In this document: in pieces, positions 52,350-61,067 of the stretch
How the letters are laid out: every line of letters begins with the position of its first letter
Position numbering within the stretch: the stretch's first letter is position 1
Assembly (NCBI RefSeq): GCF_002237595.1
Contig: NZ_CP022529.1
Location: 5,796,001-5,860,000 of the forward strand
Reading direction: 5' to 3'
DNA from: Labrenzia sp. VG12
GTDB lineage: Bacteria > Pseudomonadota > Alphaproteobacteria > Rhizobiales > Stappiaceae
Length of the DNA stretch: 64,000 nucleotides
Program-made: the position numbers and the translations under genes
Notes under the pieces: model-generated
Database searches by the model: none
What the model was told of the DNA's origin: nothing
Seen by the model: the letters and a program-made list of their open reading frames with translations, nothing else

Positions 52350-53219
52350 TTAGTCGATCAGCATCTTGTTGATGGCCTGATGCGCCTCCGGAGGCAGCTC
52401 CACGGCCGCTCTTTTTTCAAGATCCATGGTCAGGGCAATCACGTCGAGCGTTGCCACAAGCCGGCTTGTCCGGCTTTCAAACAGGTGATGACGCATGGCG
52501 AATGTCTTTGCGCTGACGCCGGTAAAGCCGGACAGGACAATCATCGTGTCGCCCGATTTCAGCGGGGTGGCCCAGGTGAGCTTCATTTCCACTGCGACCC
52601 GGCCAAATCCGTTTTCGGTCAGGTAGGCGTGGGTCATTGGCGTGCGTTGCCAGACATGGGCCACACCGTCGGTGCAGCAGGACAGCGCAAACCGGTCGTC
52701 CGCCCGGCCATCCACGCCAACATCCCGCGGCAGGACGGTGCCACGATAGGCAATCTGTGCACCCTTGGCTTCCAGGTTGGCAATTGTTACACGCGGGTTC
52801 GCTGGCCCGGCCGGAATGCCGCGTGGCGCTGCCTCGTCGATCATCGACGTCTGAAATGCCTTGAAACGCTGTCTCAGCGTCTTGGCTGAGTTCGCGCTTG
52901 GTTCATAGCCATCGAGGGCGGTTGCCGCCAGTTCTCCGGTGGCGCCGTCACGCAGTTCGTGAATCACCGTCAGCATATGGGGGCCGTCAAAGGCAATGCT
53001 GGAATGAACGGTGATCAGATCTCCTGTCCGCAGTTCTGCGTGAAAGCGCACATGCCGGACACGGCGGGCGCCGACCAGCGTTTCACTGAGCCCGGATAGC
53101 AGTCTGAACTGCCGGTCTGCCTCGTCAAACCGGCTGAAGTAAAACTGGACGTTCAGGTGATCATTTTCGTCGCATTCCCAGCGATTTACAAACGACAATA
53201 GGGTGGTTTGGATGGTCAT
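52350..53219 (-). CDS. Hot-dog-fold acyl-CoA thioesterase-like protein (two domains)
   Basis: This 289-residue protein has two tandem hot-dog modules. The first starts NRWECDENDHLNVQFYFSRFDEAD, the 4HBT-type opening with an acidic active-site region, and the second contains the strands MKLTWATPLKSGDTMIVLSGFT and RHHLFESRTSRLVATLDVIALTMDLEKR. Such proteins hydrolyse acyl-CoA or act on carnitine/betaine-CoA thioesters. I chose ATG 53219. It converges on the unknown exported gene, with 14 bases between. Confidence 0.8.
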   Translation of the reverse strand: MTIQTTLLSFVNRWECDENDHLNVQFYFSRFDEADRQFRLLSGLSETLVGARRVRHVRFHAELRTGDLITVHSSIAFDGPHMLTVIHELRDGATGELAATALDGYEPSANSAKTLRQRFKAFQTSMIDEAAPRGIPAGPANPRVTIANLEAKGAQIAYRGTVLPRDVGVDGRADDRFALSCCTDGVAHVWQRTPMTHAYLTENGFGRVAVEMKLTWATPLKSGDTMIVLSGFTGVSAKTFAMRHHLFESRTSRLVATLDVIALTMDLEKRAAVELPPEAHQAINKMLID

Positions 53220-53784
53220 AGTATGGTTTCGCGCACTCAGTGATATTGTTTTTAGGCCCACCAGAGGCAGGTCATTTGTTGCTGTCTTTGCAATGAATAG
53301 CAACCGCAAATTCAGACTATGGAAAACGAGTGTATCCGACGAATTGCTCGCAACTGAAGTTTATTATTCAACTGAATTTGCTATCTCACTAATCATGAGT
53401 TGTCTTTCAGGGTGCCTTGCAATTCTTTGGCTTGATTTTCGAGAGAACGCTAAGCGCAATTTCAAGAACGGACTTCGTAGAACTGACAGGTTCAAGTCGA
53501 GAACTTGCAACCTGGTTGGTTCATGGTCCCTGAATCAGCTCAAAATTTGTTGTCACCATGTTGAAGGTCCTGGCGGATGGGTCGCAAATCGGAGGTCGTT
53601 CACGCCTAGTCCGAAAGCATTGTTTGACTTGCGCGTTATCGGTGTTGCAAACATACTTCTCAAAGGCCGCAACAAAAGGGCTCTGCCTGAGAAATCTGGT
53701 CTGACTGAGCGCTGGGAGGAACGAGCGCACGGTCTCTCTGAGCAGGGAGAGCGAACTCAAGGCCCTCGAGGGAGGAACAGCAAG
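53220..53784. other. AT-rich intergenic region before the response regulator
   Basis: This 565-base region is visibly poorer in G+C than its surroundings (about 42% by rough count over 53281-53460). The response-regulator frame stays open back to 53203, but this part shows no conserved sequence and I do not regard it as coding. It probably holds the promoters of both divergent genes. Confidence 0.5.
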
Positions 53785-54468
53785 GTGTCGGCGACGTCGT
53801 ATCGGTTCATTATCGCAGATGATCATCCCCTGTTTCGCGGTGCGCTGCGCCAGACGATCGAGACGCAGTACCCGACTGCTGCGATCGAGGAAGCAGGCGC
53901 GCTGGAAGACGTGACCGCCAGCCTGGAAAAGGACGGTGACGTCGATCTTATTCTCCTGGACTTGTCGATGCCGGGAATGCGCGGTTTTTCCGGGCTGATG
54001 TATCTGCGGGCACAATATGCCGGGGTGCCGGTGGTGGTGGTCTCCGCGAATGAGGACCCGCAGGCGATCCGGCGGGCCGTGGAGTTCGGCGCCTCGGGTT
54101 TCATTCCGAAGTCCCACGGTATTGAGGTGATCAGGGAAGCGATTTCCGAGATCATGACCGGCAATATGTGGACGCCGCCCGATGTCGACCTGACGGCGGA
54201 CGATGGTAGTGGTGACCTCGTGCAACGCCTTGCAACGCTCACCCCGCAACAGGTGCGGGTGTTGATGATGCTGTCCGAAGGCCTGCTGAACAAACAGATT
54301 GCATATGAATTGTCGGTGTCAGAGGCGACCGTCAAGGCGCATGTTTCCGCCATTCTCCAGAAGCTGGGCGTGGAAAGCCGCACCCAGGCCGTGATTGCCG
54401 CCTCCAAAATCGAGGCAGGTCAGTGGCAGTTGGGCGGCGAGGCTACGGAAGCTGCGAACGCTCCCTAG
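53785..54468 (+). CDS. NarL/LuxR-type response regulator, CrbR/ErdR-like
   Basis: The protein has 227 residues. The receiver domain (about 6-125) starts YRFIIADDHPLFRGAL, the phospho-acceptor is Asp59 in LLDLSMPGMRG, and the lysine is in GFIPKSHG. The C-terminal LuxR helix-turn-helix (about 152-215) reads LTPQQVRVLMMLSEGLLNKQIAY and ATVKAHVSAILQKLG. The wording resembles CrbR/ErdR regulators, partners of sodium-symporter-fused kinases that control acetate use. Such a kinase lies 3 kb downstream. I chose GTG 53785 with GAGGGAGGAAC upstream. Confidence 0.88.
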   Translation: MSATSYRFIIADDHPLFRGALRQTIETQYPTAAIEEAGALEDVTASLEKDGDVDLILLDLSMPGMRGFSGLMYLRAQYAGVPVVVVSANEDPQAIRRAVEFGASGFIPKSHGIEVIREAISEIMTGNMWTPPDVDLTADDGSGDLVQRLATLTPQQVRVLMMLSEGLLNKQIAYELSVSEATVKAHVSAILQKLGVESRTQAVIAASKIEAGQWQLGGEATEAANAP

Positions 54469-54531
54469 GGCTGTCCCTGGTCGCCTAAATATGTGCCTGT
54501 CTTCGGCACCATCTCCTGAAGAGCACTTGGG

Positions 54532-54556
54532 CGGCAGGGATTGACCTGCCGTTTTT
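54532..54556 (+). terminator. Rho-independent terminator after the response regulator
   Basis: CGGCAGG-GATTGA-CCTGCCG is a perfect 7-bp stem followed by TTTTTGTTT, 63 bases past the stop. A second hairpin, AAGACGG-N7-CCGTCTT, lies just beyond (54564-54584). Confidence 0.8.
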
Positions 54557-54732
54557 GTTTGGAAAGACGGACCTGAACCGTCTTCCCTGCGTCGCTCGGA
54601 CAGCCCGACCGGCTGAATTTCAAGGCTCCTGATTTCTACCAGTTCTTTTACCGGAATTTCAGGGAATGGCGGTAACAATCGTCTTCGTGGGGCTGTGCGC
54701 CGCACAGTGCGGGACCCTATTGCGGAGACAAA

Positions 54733-57225
54733 ATGCGGCTCAGCTCCAATTGGACACTGATCCTTGCGACCATTTGCATGGCGTTTTTCAGGCCGGGCAA
54801 ATCGTTTTCTGCTGTGAGTCGCAGCCAGGGCCCGGAACAGGCTGGCAAGCAAGAAAGCAATCCCACGAAAGCGTTTTTGCTCGCCTTCGGTCACCCGGTC
54901 GTCGACGAGCAGGTGGCGCGCAAGGTCCGTGCGGCACAGATTGCCAGCATTGCGCGTCTGACGCCCTTCATCATCTTCGCCAATGTCATCAACACGATTG
55001 TCATTGCACTGTCGTTCCGGTCCTTTCTGCCGGTCGAGTATCTTGCTGCCTGGTTGATCGGCATTTGCGGGTTCCTGGCGTTCACGACGCACAAGTGGTT
55101 GAAGTCCCGCAAAGAGCCCGTCGAGTTCGTGTCCCGAAACGCGCTCAACAAAGCCGTTTTGCATGCAACGGTTTTCAGCAGCTTCTGGGCGGTGGTGCCA
55201 ATTGCCGCCTTTGTCTCTGGGAACGCCAATGGGATCTGGATGGCCTCCTGCGTGACGATCGGCATGCTGTGTGGTGGCGGGTTTACGTTGGCCACAGTCC
55301 CACAGGCCGCGTTCCGCTGGGTGGGGATCCTCTATCTGGCGTCGCTGGTGTCTCTTGCGATCGGACCGAGCGCTGACATCTTGATGCTGTTTTTGCTGCT
55401 GACCAGCTACACGATGGTTGTCATTTGCAGCGTGGCTTCCGCAGGCTGGCTGTTTGCCTCGCATTTTTTGGCAGAAGCGGAACTCGAGCAGCGTGGCGAG
55501 CTGATCGCCCTGTTGCTCAACGAATTTGAAGAAAAGGCCAGCGACTGGATCTGGGAAGCCGACAGCGCGGGTCTTCTCCGCAACATTTCTGACCGGTTCC
55601 TGCATGCAAGTGGGCGCACGCGGTCGGAGCTTGAAACCAAGCGCATGGTCGATCTGGCCTATTCCCTCGACGAAGCCGAAGCACGCACGGCGCTGGTCAG
55701 GCTGGAAAACGCGTTTGACGAGCAAGAGGCGTTTCGGGACATCGTCATAGGCATTGACGTACAGGGCGAGGAGCGCTGGTGGTCCCTGGCCGCGCGACCG
55801 GTCATTGATGAACATGGCTCCTATGCGGGCTATCGCGGGGTGGCGTCCGACGTAACTGAAACGCGCAGGGCGAACGCTCTGGTCTCTCACCTTGCCGAAC
55901 ACGATTCTCTGACCGGTATCGGCAACCGAAGCTGGTTCCTCAAACAGGCCGAGATGCGGCTGGAGAGCCAGACCAGTTTCAGTGACGACACGCTGACCCT
56001 GTTCCTGATTGATCTGGACAATTTCAAGGTCGTGAACGACACCAGTGGCCACCCGGCAGGTGACGAGTTGCTGCGGCAGGTTGCCAGCAGGTTCAAGGTG
56101 ATCGGCGGCGAGACGACGGTTCTGGCCCGGTTTGGAGGGGACGAGTTTGCCGCACTTGGCCGGTTCGAGAGCGACGAGGCTGCTCTGGCTTTTGCCAATG
56201 ATCTGGTCAGCGCCGCTCGCAAGCCGTTCCGGATCGGCCGGCGCGATTTTGCGATCGGCGCAACCGTTGGCTACACGCGGTTCCGCGACAGTCGGGACAC
56301 GCTGGACGACCTGATGCGCAAGGCCGACATTGCGCTCTACAAGGCCAAGGAAGGTGGCAGGGGACGCGCGCTCGCCTTTGAATATGAAATGGAGCGCGAA
56401 GTTCTCGAGCGCCGGGAGCTGGAATCGGATCTGCGTGAGGCATTCGAATATGAAAAACTCAATGTCGATTTCCAGCCGATCGTGAATGCCAGGTCCGGGG
56501 AGGTGGTCTCCAGTGAAGTTCTGGTGCGCTGGTTGCACCCGGTCCGTGGCGAGATTCCACCCGATACGTTCATCCCGATTGCCGAACATGCCGGGCTCAT
56601 CCTGCCGCTGGGCAGTTGGGTCCTGAAGAAGGCGTGTGCTGCGGCAGCTCTTTGTCCCGATCTGGAAAGTGTCGCGGTCAACCTGTCGCCGGTCCAGTTC
56701 ATGGATCCAAACCTGGTTGATCATGTCTGTGCGGTCCTGGAGGAAACCGGTTTTCCGCCGGAACGCCTCGTCCTGGAAATCACGGAATCGGTCTTCCTGC
56801 GTGACTTCGGTTCTGCCGCGGCCAAGCTGGAGAAACTGCGGGATCGCGGCATCAAGATCGCGTTGGACGATTTTGGAACGGGATACTCGTCACTGTCCTA
56901 CCTGCGGCAATACAAGTTCGACAAGATCAAGATCGACAAGTCCTTCGTGGACGAGATCGGCGAGCGCAGCGACGGCCTTGCGATCATCTCGGCCATTATC
57001 GCCCTGGCGCATAATCTTGGACTGGAAGTGACGGCAGAAGGGGTCGAGCGCCAGTTCCAGGTCGATGCCCTGCGTACGCTCGGCTGCGACACGATGCAGG
57101 GCTATTATTTTGGGAAACCGGACTCCAATCCGATGAGGATTGCGCAGATCCGCAAGGAAGACTGGGAAGACCGGTCACCCAGCACGGCGCCCAGGAACCC
57201 TTCCGACATGCGCTCGGTTTCCTGA
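54733..57225 (+). CDS. Membrane GGDEF/EAL protein with PAS domain (cyclic-di-GMP turnover)
   Basis: The protein has 830 residues. Five or six membrane helices (about 75-240) form a MASE-like sensor and are followed by a PAS domain (about 258-385). A diguanylate cyclase domain (about 390-555) has intact GGDEF in RFGGDEFAAL. A C-terminal phosphodiesterase domain (about 570-815) keeps the catalytic set: EVLVRW (EVL in place of EAL), VNLSPVQF, LEITES, DDFGTGYSS and KIDKSFV. Both activities are possible. It lies between the CrbR-like regulator and the CrbS-like kinase. Confidence 0.92.
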   Translation: MRLSSNWTLILATICMAFFRPGKSFSAVSRSQGPEQAGKQESNPTKAFLLAFGHPVVDEQVARKVRAAQIASIARLTPFIIFANVINTIVIALSFRSFLPVEYLAAWLIGICGFLAFTTHKWLKSRKEPVEFVSRNALNKAVLHATVFSSFWAVVPIAAFVSGNANGIWMASCVTIGMLCGGGFTLATVPQAAFRWVGILYLASLVSLAIGPSADILMLFLLLTSYTMVVICSVASAGWLFASHFLAEAELEQRGELIALLLNEFEEKASDWIWEADSAGLLRNISDRFLHASGRTRSELETKRMVDLAYSLDEAEARTALVRLENAFDEQEAFRDIVIGIDVQGEERWWSLAARPVIDEHGSYAGYRGVASDVTETRRANALVSHLAEHDSLTGIGNRSWFLKQAEMRLESQTSFSDDTLTLFLIDLDNFKVVNDTSGHPAGDELLRQVASRFKVIGGETTVLARFGGDEFAALGRFESDEAALAFANDLVSAARKPFRIGRRDFAIGATVGYTRFRDSRDTLDDLMRKADIALYKAKEGGRGRALAFEYEMEREVLERRELESDLREAFEYEKLNVDFQPIVNARSGEVVSSEVLVRWLHPVRGEIPPDTFIPIAEHAGLILPLGSWVLKKACAAAALCPDLESVAVNLSPVQFMDPNLVDHVCAVLEETGFPPERLVLEITESVFLRDFGSAAAKLEKLRDRGIKIALDDFGTGYSSLSYLRQYKFDKIKIDKSFVDEIGERSDGLAIISAIIALAHNLGLEVTAEGVERQFQVDALRTLGCDTMQGYYFGKPDSNPMRIAQIRKEDWEDRSPSTAPRNPSDMRSVS

Positions 57226-57264
57226 CGCCCAACCGCTCTGTTCACGAGCTGAAACGGATTGCGC

Positions 57265-57729
57265 CTATTCTGCAGCCTGTCCCGCCTGGCAGCGCGCCAG
57301 GTGGGCACGCAGGGCGGCGGGCTTGAGCGGCTTGTTGAAAAACGCGATGTCCTTGTCGCTGGCTTCGGTGCGCACCGCCCGGCTGCGATCCGCAGTGATC
57401 AGGATCGCCGGGGTATGCTGGCCGAATTTCCAGCGAAGTTTCACGATTGCCTCGATGCCGGTGCCGTTGTCGAGATGGTAATCCGCCAGAATGACGTCCG
57501 GGGTAAGCCCCGCCTTGTTCAGTTCCAGCGCCGCTTGCGTTTCGTCAGGGGCGGTGATGACGCGGCAATGCCAGTTGGTCAACAGGTGGCGCATGCCGCT
57601 CAGGATGTCGGGTTCGTTATCGATGGCCACAACACAAAGACCTTCAAGCTGACCGGAGGGGGGGCAATCTGGTGCACGGGCGCACTGTCGGGTACCGCCG
57701 TCGATCGGGGCAACTCGACTGAGAAACAA
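57265..57729 (-). CDS. Receiver domain, out-of-frame C-terminal end of the hybrid kinase
   Basis: This frame holds a complete receiver domain (VVAIDNEPDILSGMRHLL, phospho-acceptor Asp in LADYHL, lysine in FFNKPLKP). It begins inside the kinase gene in another frame. Kinases of this build normally end with such a receiver joined through a P/A-rich linker. The join fails at a run of seven C on the coding strand (57658-57664): eight C would give one continuous frame running from the kinase tail into SGQLEGLCVVAIDNEP. It is therefore best read as part of a frameshifted hybrid kinase, with an independent start a less likely alternative. Confidence 0.75.
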   Translation of the reverse strand: MFLSRVAPIDGGTRQCARAPDCPPSGQLEGLCVVAIDNEPDILSGMRHLLTNWHCRVITAPDETQAALELNKAGLTPDVILADYHLDNGTGIEAIVKLRWKFGQHTPAILITADRSRAVRTEASDKDIAFFNKPLKPAALRAHLARCQAGQAAE

Positions 57730-60700
57730 GAGCCCTTGTTGGCTTCGGAACGCAGCTCGACCGGATGTTTCAGGACGTGGCTGATCCGTTCGACAATCGA
57801 CAGTCCCAGACCCAGGCCCTTCGCCATGCGCATGCCGTCATCCAGGCGATGAAATTCCTGGAAGATGGCTTTCTGCTTGCTTTTCGGGATGCCCATGCCC
57901 GTGTCGTGAACCTCGACCAGAACCCGATTGCCGCGTTGGCGGCAGCCCACCAGGACACGTCCTTCCTGCGTATACTTCAAGGCGTTGGACACCAGGTTCT
58001 GCAACAGGCGGCGCAACAGTCTGCGGTCTGTTCTCACCGACACGGATGTCGGAACAATGCGGAGGTCCAGGCCCTTGTCTTCCGCAACAGGCTGAAAGTC
58101 CAGTGCAAGTCCGCTGAGCAGCTCGTCAAGTCTGAACACAGTCGGCTCGGGTTTCAGCGCACCCGTGTCGAGCCGGGAAATATCCAGAACGGCGCCAAGA
58201 ATGTCCTCGACCGATTCCAGCGACATTTCGACGTTGCGCACCAGTTCCCCGTCCTCGGCCTCCCGGAGCTTGTCGACCAGCACGGAGGCATAAAGGCGGG
58301 CCGCGTTGAGCGGCTGCAGGATGTCGTGCCCGGCGGCTGCCAGAAACCGCGTCTTGCCGATATTGGCTTCCTCAGCCGCGCGTGTCGCTTCCACAAGACG
58401 TTCGTTGACGTGGGTAAGTTCTTCCGTGCGTTCGCGTACCCTGCGTTCCAGCGTCTCGTTGGCTCTGGCAAGCGCCTCTTCCGCCAGGACGCGTTCGGTG
58501 ATGTCGGTGTAGGTGGTCACGATGCCGCCGTCGGGCATGGGGCTGATGCGCACCTCGAACACGGTGCCGCTTGATTCCAGCTTTTCCTGGAAGGTCTCCT
58601 GAAGCAGCACCAGCTTCTCGATCCGGTCGGCAATCAGGGCCTCGACAGGGCCCGCACCAAATTCACCCCGCTCCGCATTGAAGCGCAGGATGGCGTCGAG
58701 GGTTGTTCCGACCTGACCGTATTCTGCCGGTAGTCCCAACTGGTCACGGAACTGGCGGTTCCAGCAGATCAGCCTCAGGTCCCGGTCAAACACCCCGATG
58801 CCCTGGCGCACCTGGTCCAGGGCGGTCTGCAGGAGATCGCGGTTGTACTGGATCGCCATGGAGGCATCGTCGAGCAGCTTGACCGCGCCTTTGGTCGACG
58901 GGTCATGCCGTTTCAGCATCAAGGTCAGCACCAGCCGTGATGACGCCGCACCGATGGCACTGGCAAGCAGCTGTTCGGAAAACCGGAGCAGGTTGGCATC
59001 CGCCAAAGTGTTCGGATCCAGCTCCTTGCCCCGTTCGCTGGCGAACCTGAGGAAAGAGCGCTCGGTCCGTTCTTCGCCAAGGTAGCGCGCCACTGTCGCC
59101 TGCAGATTGCCTGCAGTGACGGACGTGCGCCAGTACCGGAGGTTGGGGGAAGGCGTGAGTTCGGCCGGCACGAACACGTTCGCCTGCAGCGTTTCCGCCG
59201 GCAGCGGCTTGCGCAGGAAGGAAGCGCCGACAAACAGGCAGATATTGACACCCAGGCTCCAGAGTGTGCCGTGAATGAAGGGATCCATGTCGAGGCCGAG
59301 CAGGCCTTGCGGGTTCAGAGCCTCGATGCCGAAAGGGCCAGTTGCGAGAAAGCCGTCGGACATGAGGCCCGATTTGGCGAAGGTCGGCAGCAGCAACGTA
59401 TAGGCCCAGACGAAGAAGCCGCCGCAAAGCCCGGCGATCGCGCCAAGAGACGTTGCCCGCCGCCAGAACAGGGCCCCTATGAAGGCCGGTGCAAATTGCG
59501 CAATGGCCGCAAAGGACAGCAGCCCGATCGAGACGAGCGCAGCCGTATTCCCCGCTGCCTTGTAATAGGCATAGGCGAGAAGAAGAATGGCAAAGATCGA
59601 CAGCCTTCGAATTGTGAGCAGACGGCTGCTCATGTCCTTTCCGGAGGTGTTGACGATCTCCTCTTCGCTGTGCCGCCGAAGAAGCAGGGGCACAACGATG
59701 TCATTGGAAATCATGATCGACAGCGCCACGGTGGCAACAATCACCATCGCAGTCGCTGCGGACAATCCGCCGATAAAGGCAAATAATGCAAGCCAGTGCT
59801 GGCCTGCATCGAGCGGCAGGGCCAAAACGTAAGTGTCCGGATTGATATCCTGACCGAAGCGCAACATGCCGGCAGCTGCGATCGGGATCACGAACAGGTT
59901 GATCAGCACCAGGTAGAGCGGGAACATCCAGGTCGCCCGCCGCAGCTCCGCATCGGAGTTGTTTTCGGTGACGGTGACGTGAAATTGCCGAGGCAGCAGC
60001 AGCACGGCAAAGGCGGACAGACAGGACATGACCAGCCAGTTGCCGATATTCATCGGCTGGTCGAAGACTTCGGCAACCTCCGGCGCTTCCGAAATCGAGC
60101 GGATCAGGTGCAGCGGTCCGTCGAAAAGGAAGTAGGTAACCCATATACCGACGGCCAGAAAGGCGATCAGTTTGACCACAGCTTCCGCGGCGATTGCCAG
60201 CATCAGGCCTTCCTGGTGCTCGGTCGCATCGATGTAGCGTGTTCCGAAGGCCCAGCTGAAGATCGCCATGCCGAGGGCGATCATCAACGTGATGTCGTCA
60301 AAGATCGGCGCAAACATGAAGCCGGGTGAAATCAGCGACCCGGCAAGCGTCGTGATCGACAGCGACAGGGCCTTCAGCTGCAGCGCGATATAGGGAATGA
60401 CACCGATCACCGCGATGATCGTTGCCAGAGCAGCCACCGATTGGCTCTTGCCGTAACGGGCGCCGATGAAATCGGCAATCGAGGTGATGCTTTCCGTCTT
60501 TGAAATCTGGATGATCCGCTGCAACAGCGGATAGCCGAGGGCAAACACCAGCAGCGGGCCGATATAGATGGTCAGAAACTCAATGCCGGTTCGGCTGGCA
60601 TTGCCGACGGAACCGAAAAACGTCCAGGACGTGCAGTAGACCGACAGCGACAGGGCATAGATAAACGGGCGGCCGCGCGAGCGAGGTGACTTGCGCCGGG

Positions 60701-60785
60701 TCATGCGGTCGCCATAGCTGGCAATCGCGAACAAGCACAGAATATAGGCCGTCGCGGCCAATATCACGAGCCATCCGTGCATCAT
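57600..60785 (-). CDS. CrbS-like sodium-symporter-fused hybrid histidine kinase (frameshifted)
   Basis: This frame encodes 1061 residues. The first half is a sodium/solute-symporter (SSS) domain with about 13 helices (MHGWLVILAATAYILCLFAI onward). A linker and PAS domain follow (about 655-770, GIGVFDRDLRLICWNRQFR), then a coiled coil, HisKA with phospho-acceptor His820 in AAAGHDILQPLNAARL, and HATPase with NALKYT, DTGMGIP and GLGLGLSIV. The protein should continue into a receiver domain, but that lies in another frame after a 7-C run (57658-57664), and this frame ends in SITNPTS at 57600. The build matches CrbS/MxtR-type kinases; the ligand is unknown. Confidence 0.9.
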   Translation of the reverse strand: MMHGWLVILAATAYILCLFAIASYGDRMTRRKSPRSRGRPFIYALSLSVYCTSWTFFGSVGNASRTGIEFLTIYIGPLLVFALGYPLLQRIIQISKTESITSIADFIGARYGKSQSVAALATIIAVIGVIPYIALQLKALSLSITTLAGSLISPGFMFAPIFDDITLMIALGMAIFSWAFGTRYIDATEHQEGLMLAIAAEAVVKLIAFLAVGIWVTYFLFDGPLHLIRSISEAPEVAEVFDQPMNIGNWLVMSCLSAFAVLLLPRQFHVTVTENNSDAELRRATWMFPLYLVLINLFVIPIAAAGMLRFGQDINPDTYVLALPLDAGQHWLALFAFIGGLSAATAMVIVATVALSIMISNDIVVPLLLRRHSEEEIVNTSGKDMSSRLLTIRRLSIFAILLLAYAYYKAAGNTAALVSIGLLSFAAIAQFAPAFIGALFWRRATSLGAIAGLCGGFFVWAYTLLLPTFAKSGLMSDGFLATGPFGIEALNPQGLLGLDMDPFIHGTLWSLGVNICLFVGASFLRKPLPAETLQANVFVPAELTPSPNLRYWRTSVTAGNLQATVARYLGEERTERSFLRFASERGKELDPNTLADANLLRFSEQLLASAIGAASSRLVLTLMLKRHDPSTKGAVKLLDDASMAIQYNRDLLQTALDQVRQGIGVFDRDLRLICWNRQFRDQLGLPAEYGQVGTTLDAILRFNAERGEFGAGPVEALIADRIEKLVLLQETFQEKLESSGTVFEVRISPMPDGGIVTTYTDITERVLAEEALARANETLERRVRERTEELTHVNERLVEATRAAEEANIGKTRFLAAAGHDILQPLNAARLYASVLVDKLREAEDGELVRNVEMSLESVEDILGAVLDISRLDTGALKPEPTVFRLDELLSGLALDFQPVAEDKGLDLRIVPTSVSVRTDRRLLRRLLQNLVSNALKYTQEGRVLVGCRQRGNRVLVEVHDTGMGIPKSKQKAIFQEFHRLDDGMRMAKGLGLGLSIVERISHVLKHPVELRSEANKGSCFSVELPRSTAVPDSAPVHQIAPPPVSLKVFVLWPSITNPTS

Positions 60786-61067
60786 GGTCTGGTTTACCGT
60801 CCTCCCGAGCGGTTGCCCGGTTCCCGTGCCTCGGCTATGGCCTCTGGAACCGAGTCGCGAATTCTTCGTTCGCTATCCGTGCTGATCGGACCACAGCCAG
60901 GATGTTCTGTCCATTGGTCATGTGATGGAGATCGCTGCGAAGCACGATCAGGTTCAACGGGTTGTCCCTTCCGGACCGATCACGACTGGTGAAGTCTGTT
61001 TCACATTCTTTCATGAAACATCGAGCGTCAAACGGGCTAAGCTGCGCCAAAACAGGACACAGGGGAT

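Noticed and set aside
53203..53784. 194-residue N-terminal extension of the response regulator
   Set aside because: It is AT-rich, without conserved sequence, and a strong ribosome site lies just before GTG 53785.
54319..56724. Minus-strand frame of about 800 codons opposite the GGDEF/EAL gene
   Set aside because: It is a shadow frame in GC-rich DNA. The plus strand carries GGDEF, EVL and PAS motifs.
60835..61014. Minus-strand frame of about 59 codons upstream of the hybrid kinase
   Set aside because: Possibly real, but no family, no clear ribosome site and no conservation evidence. Left out of the features.
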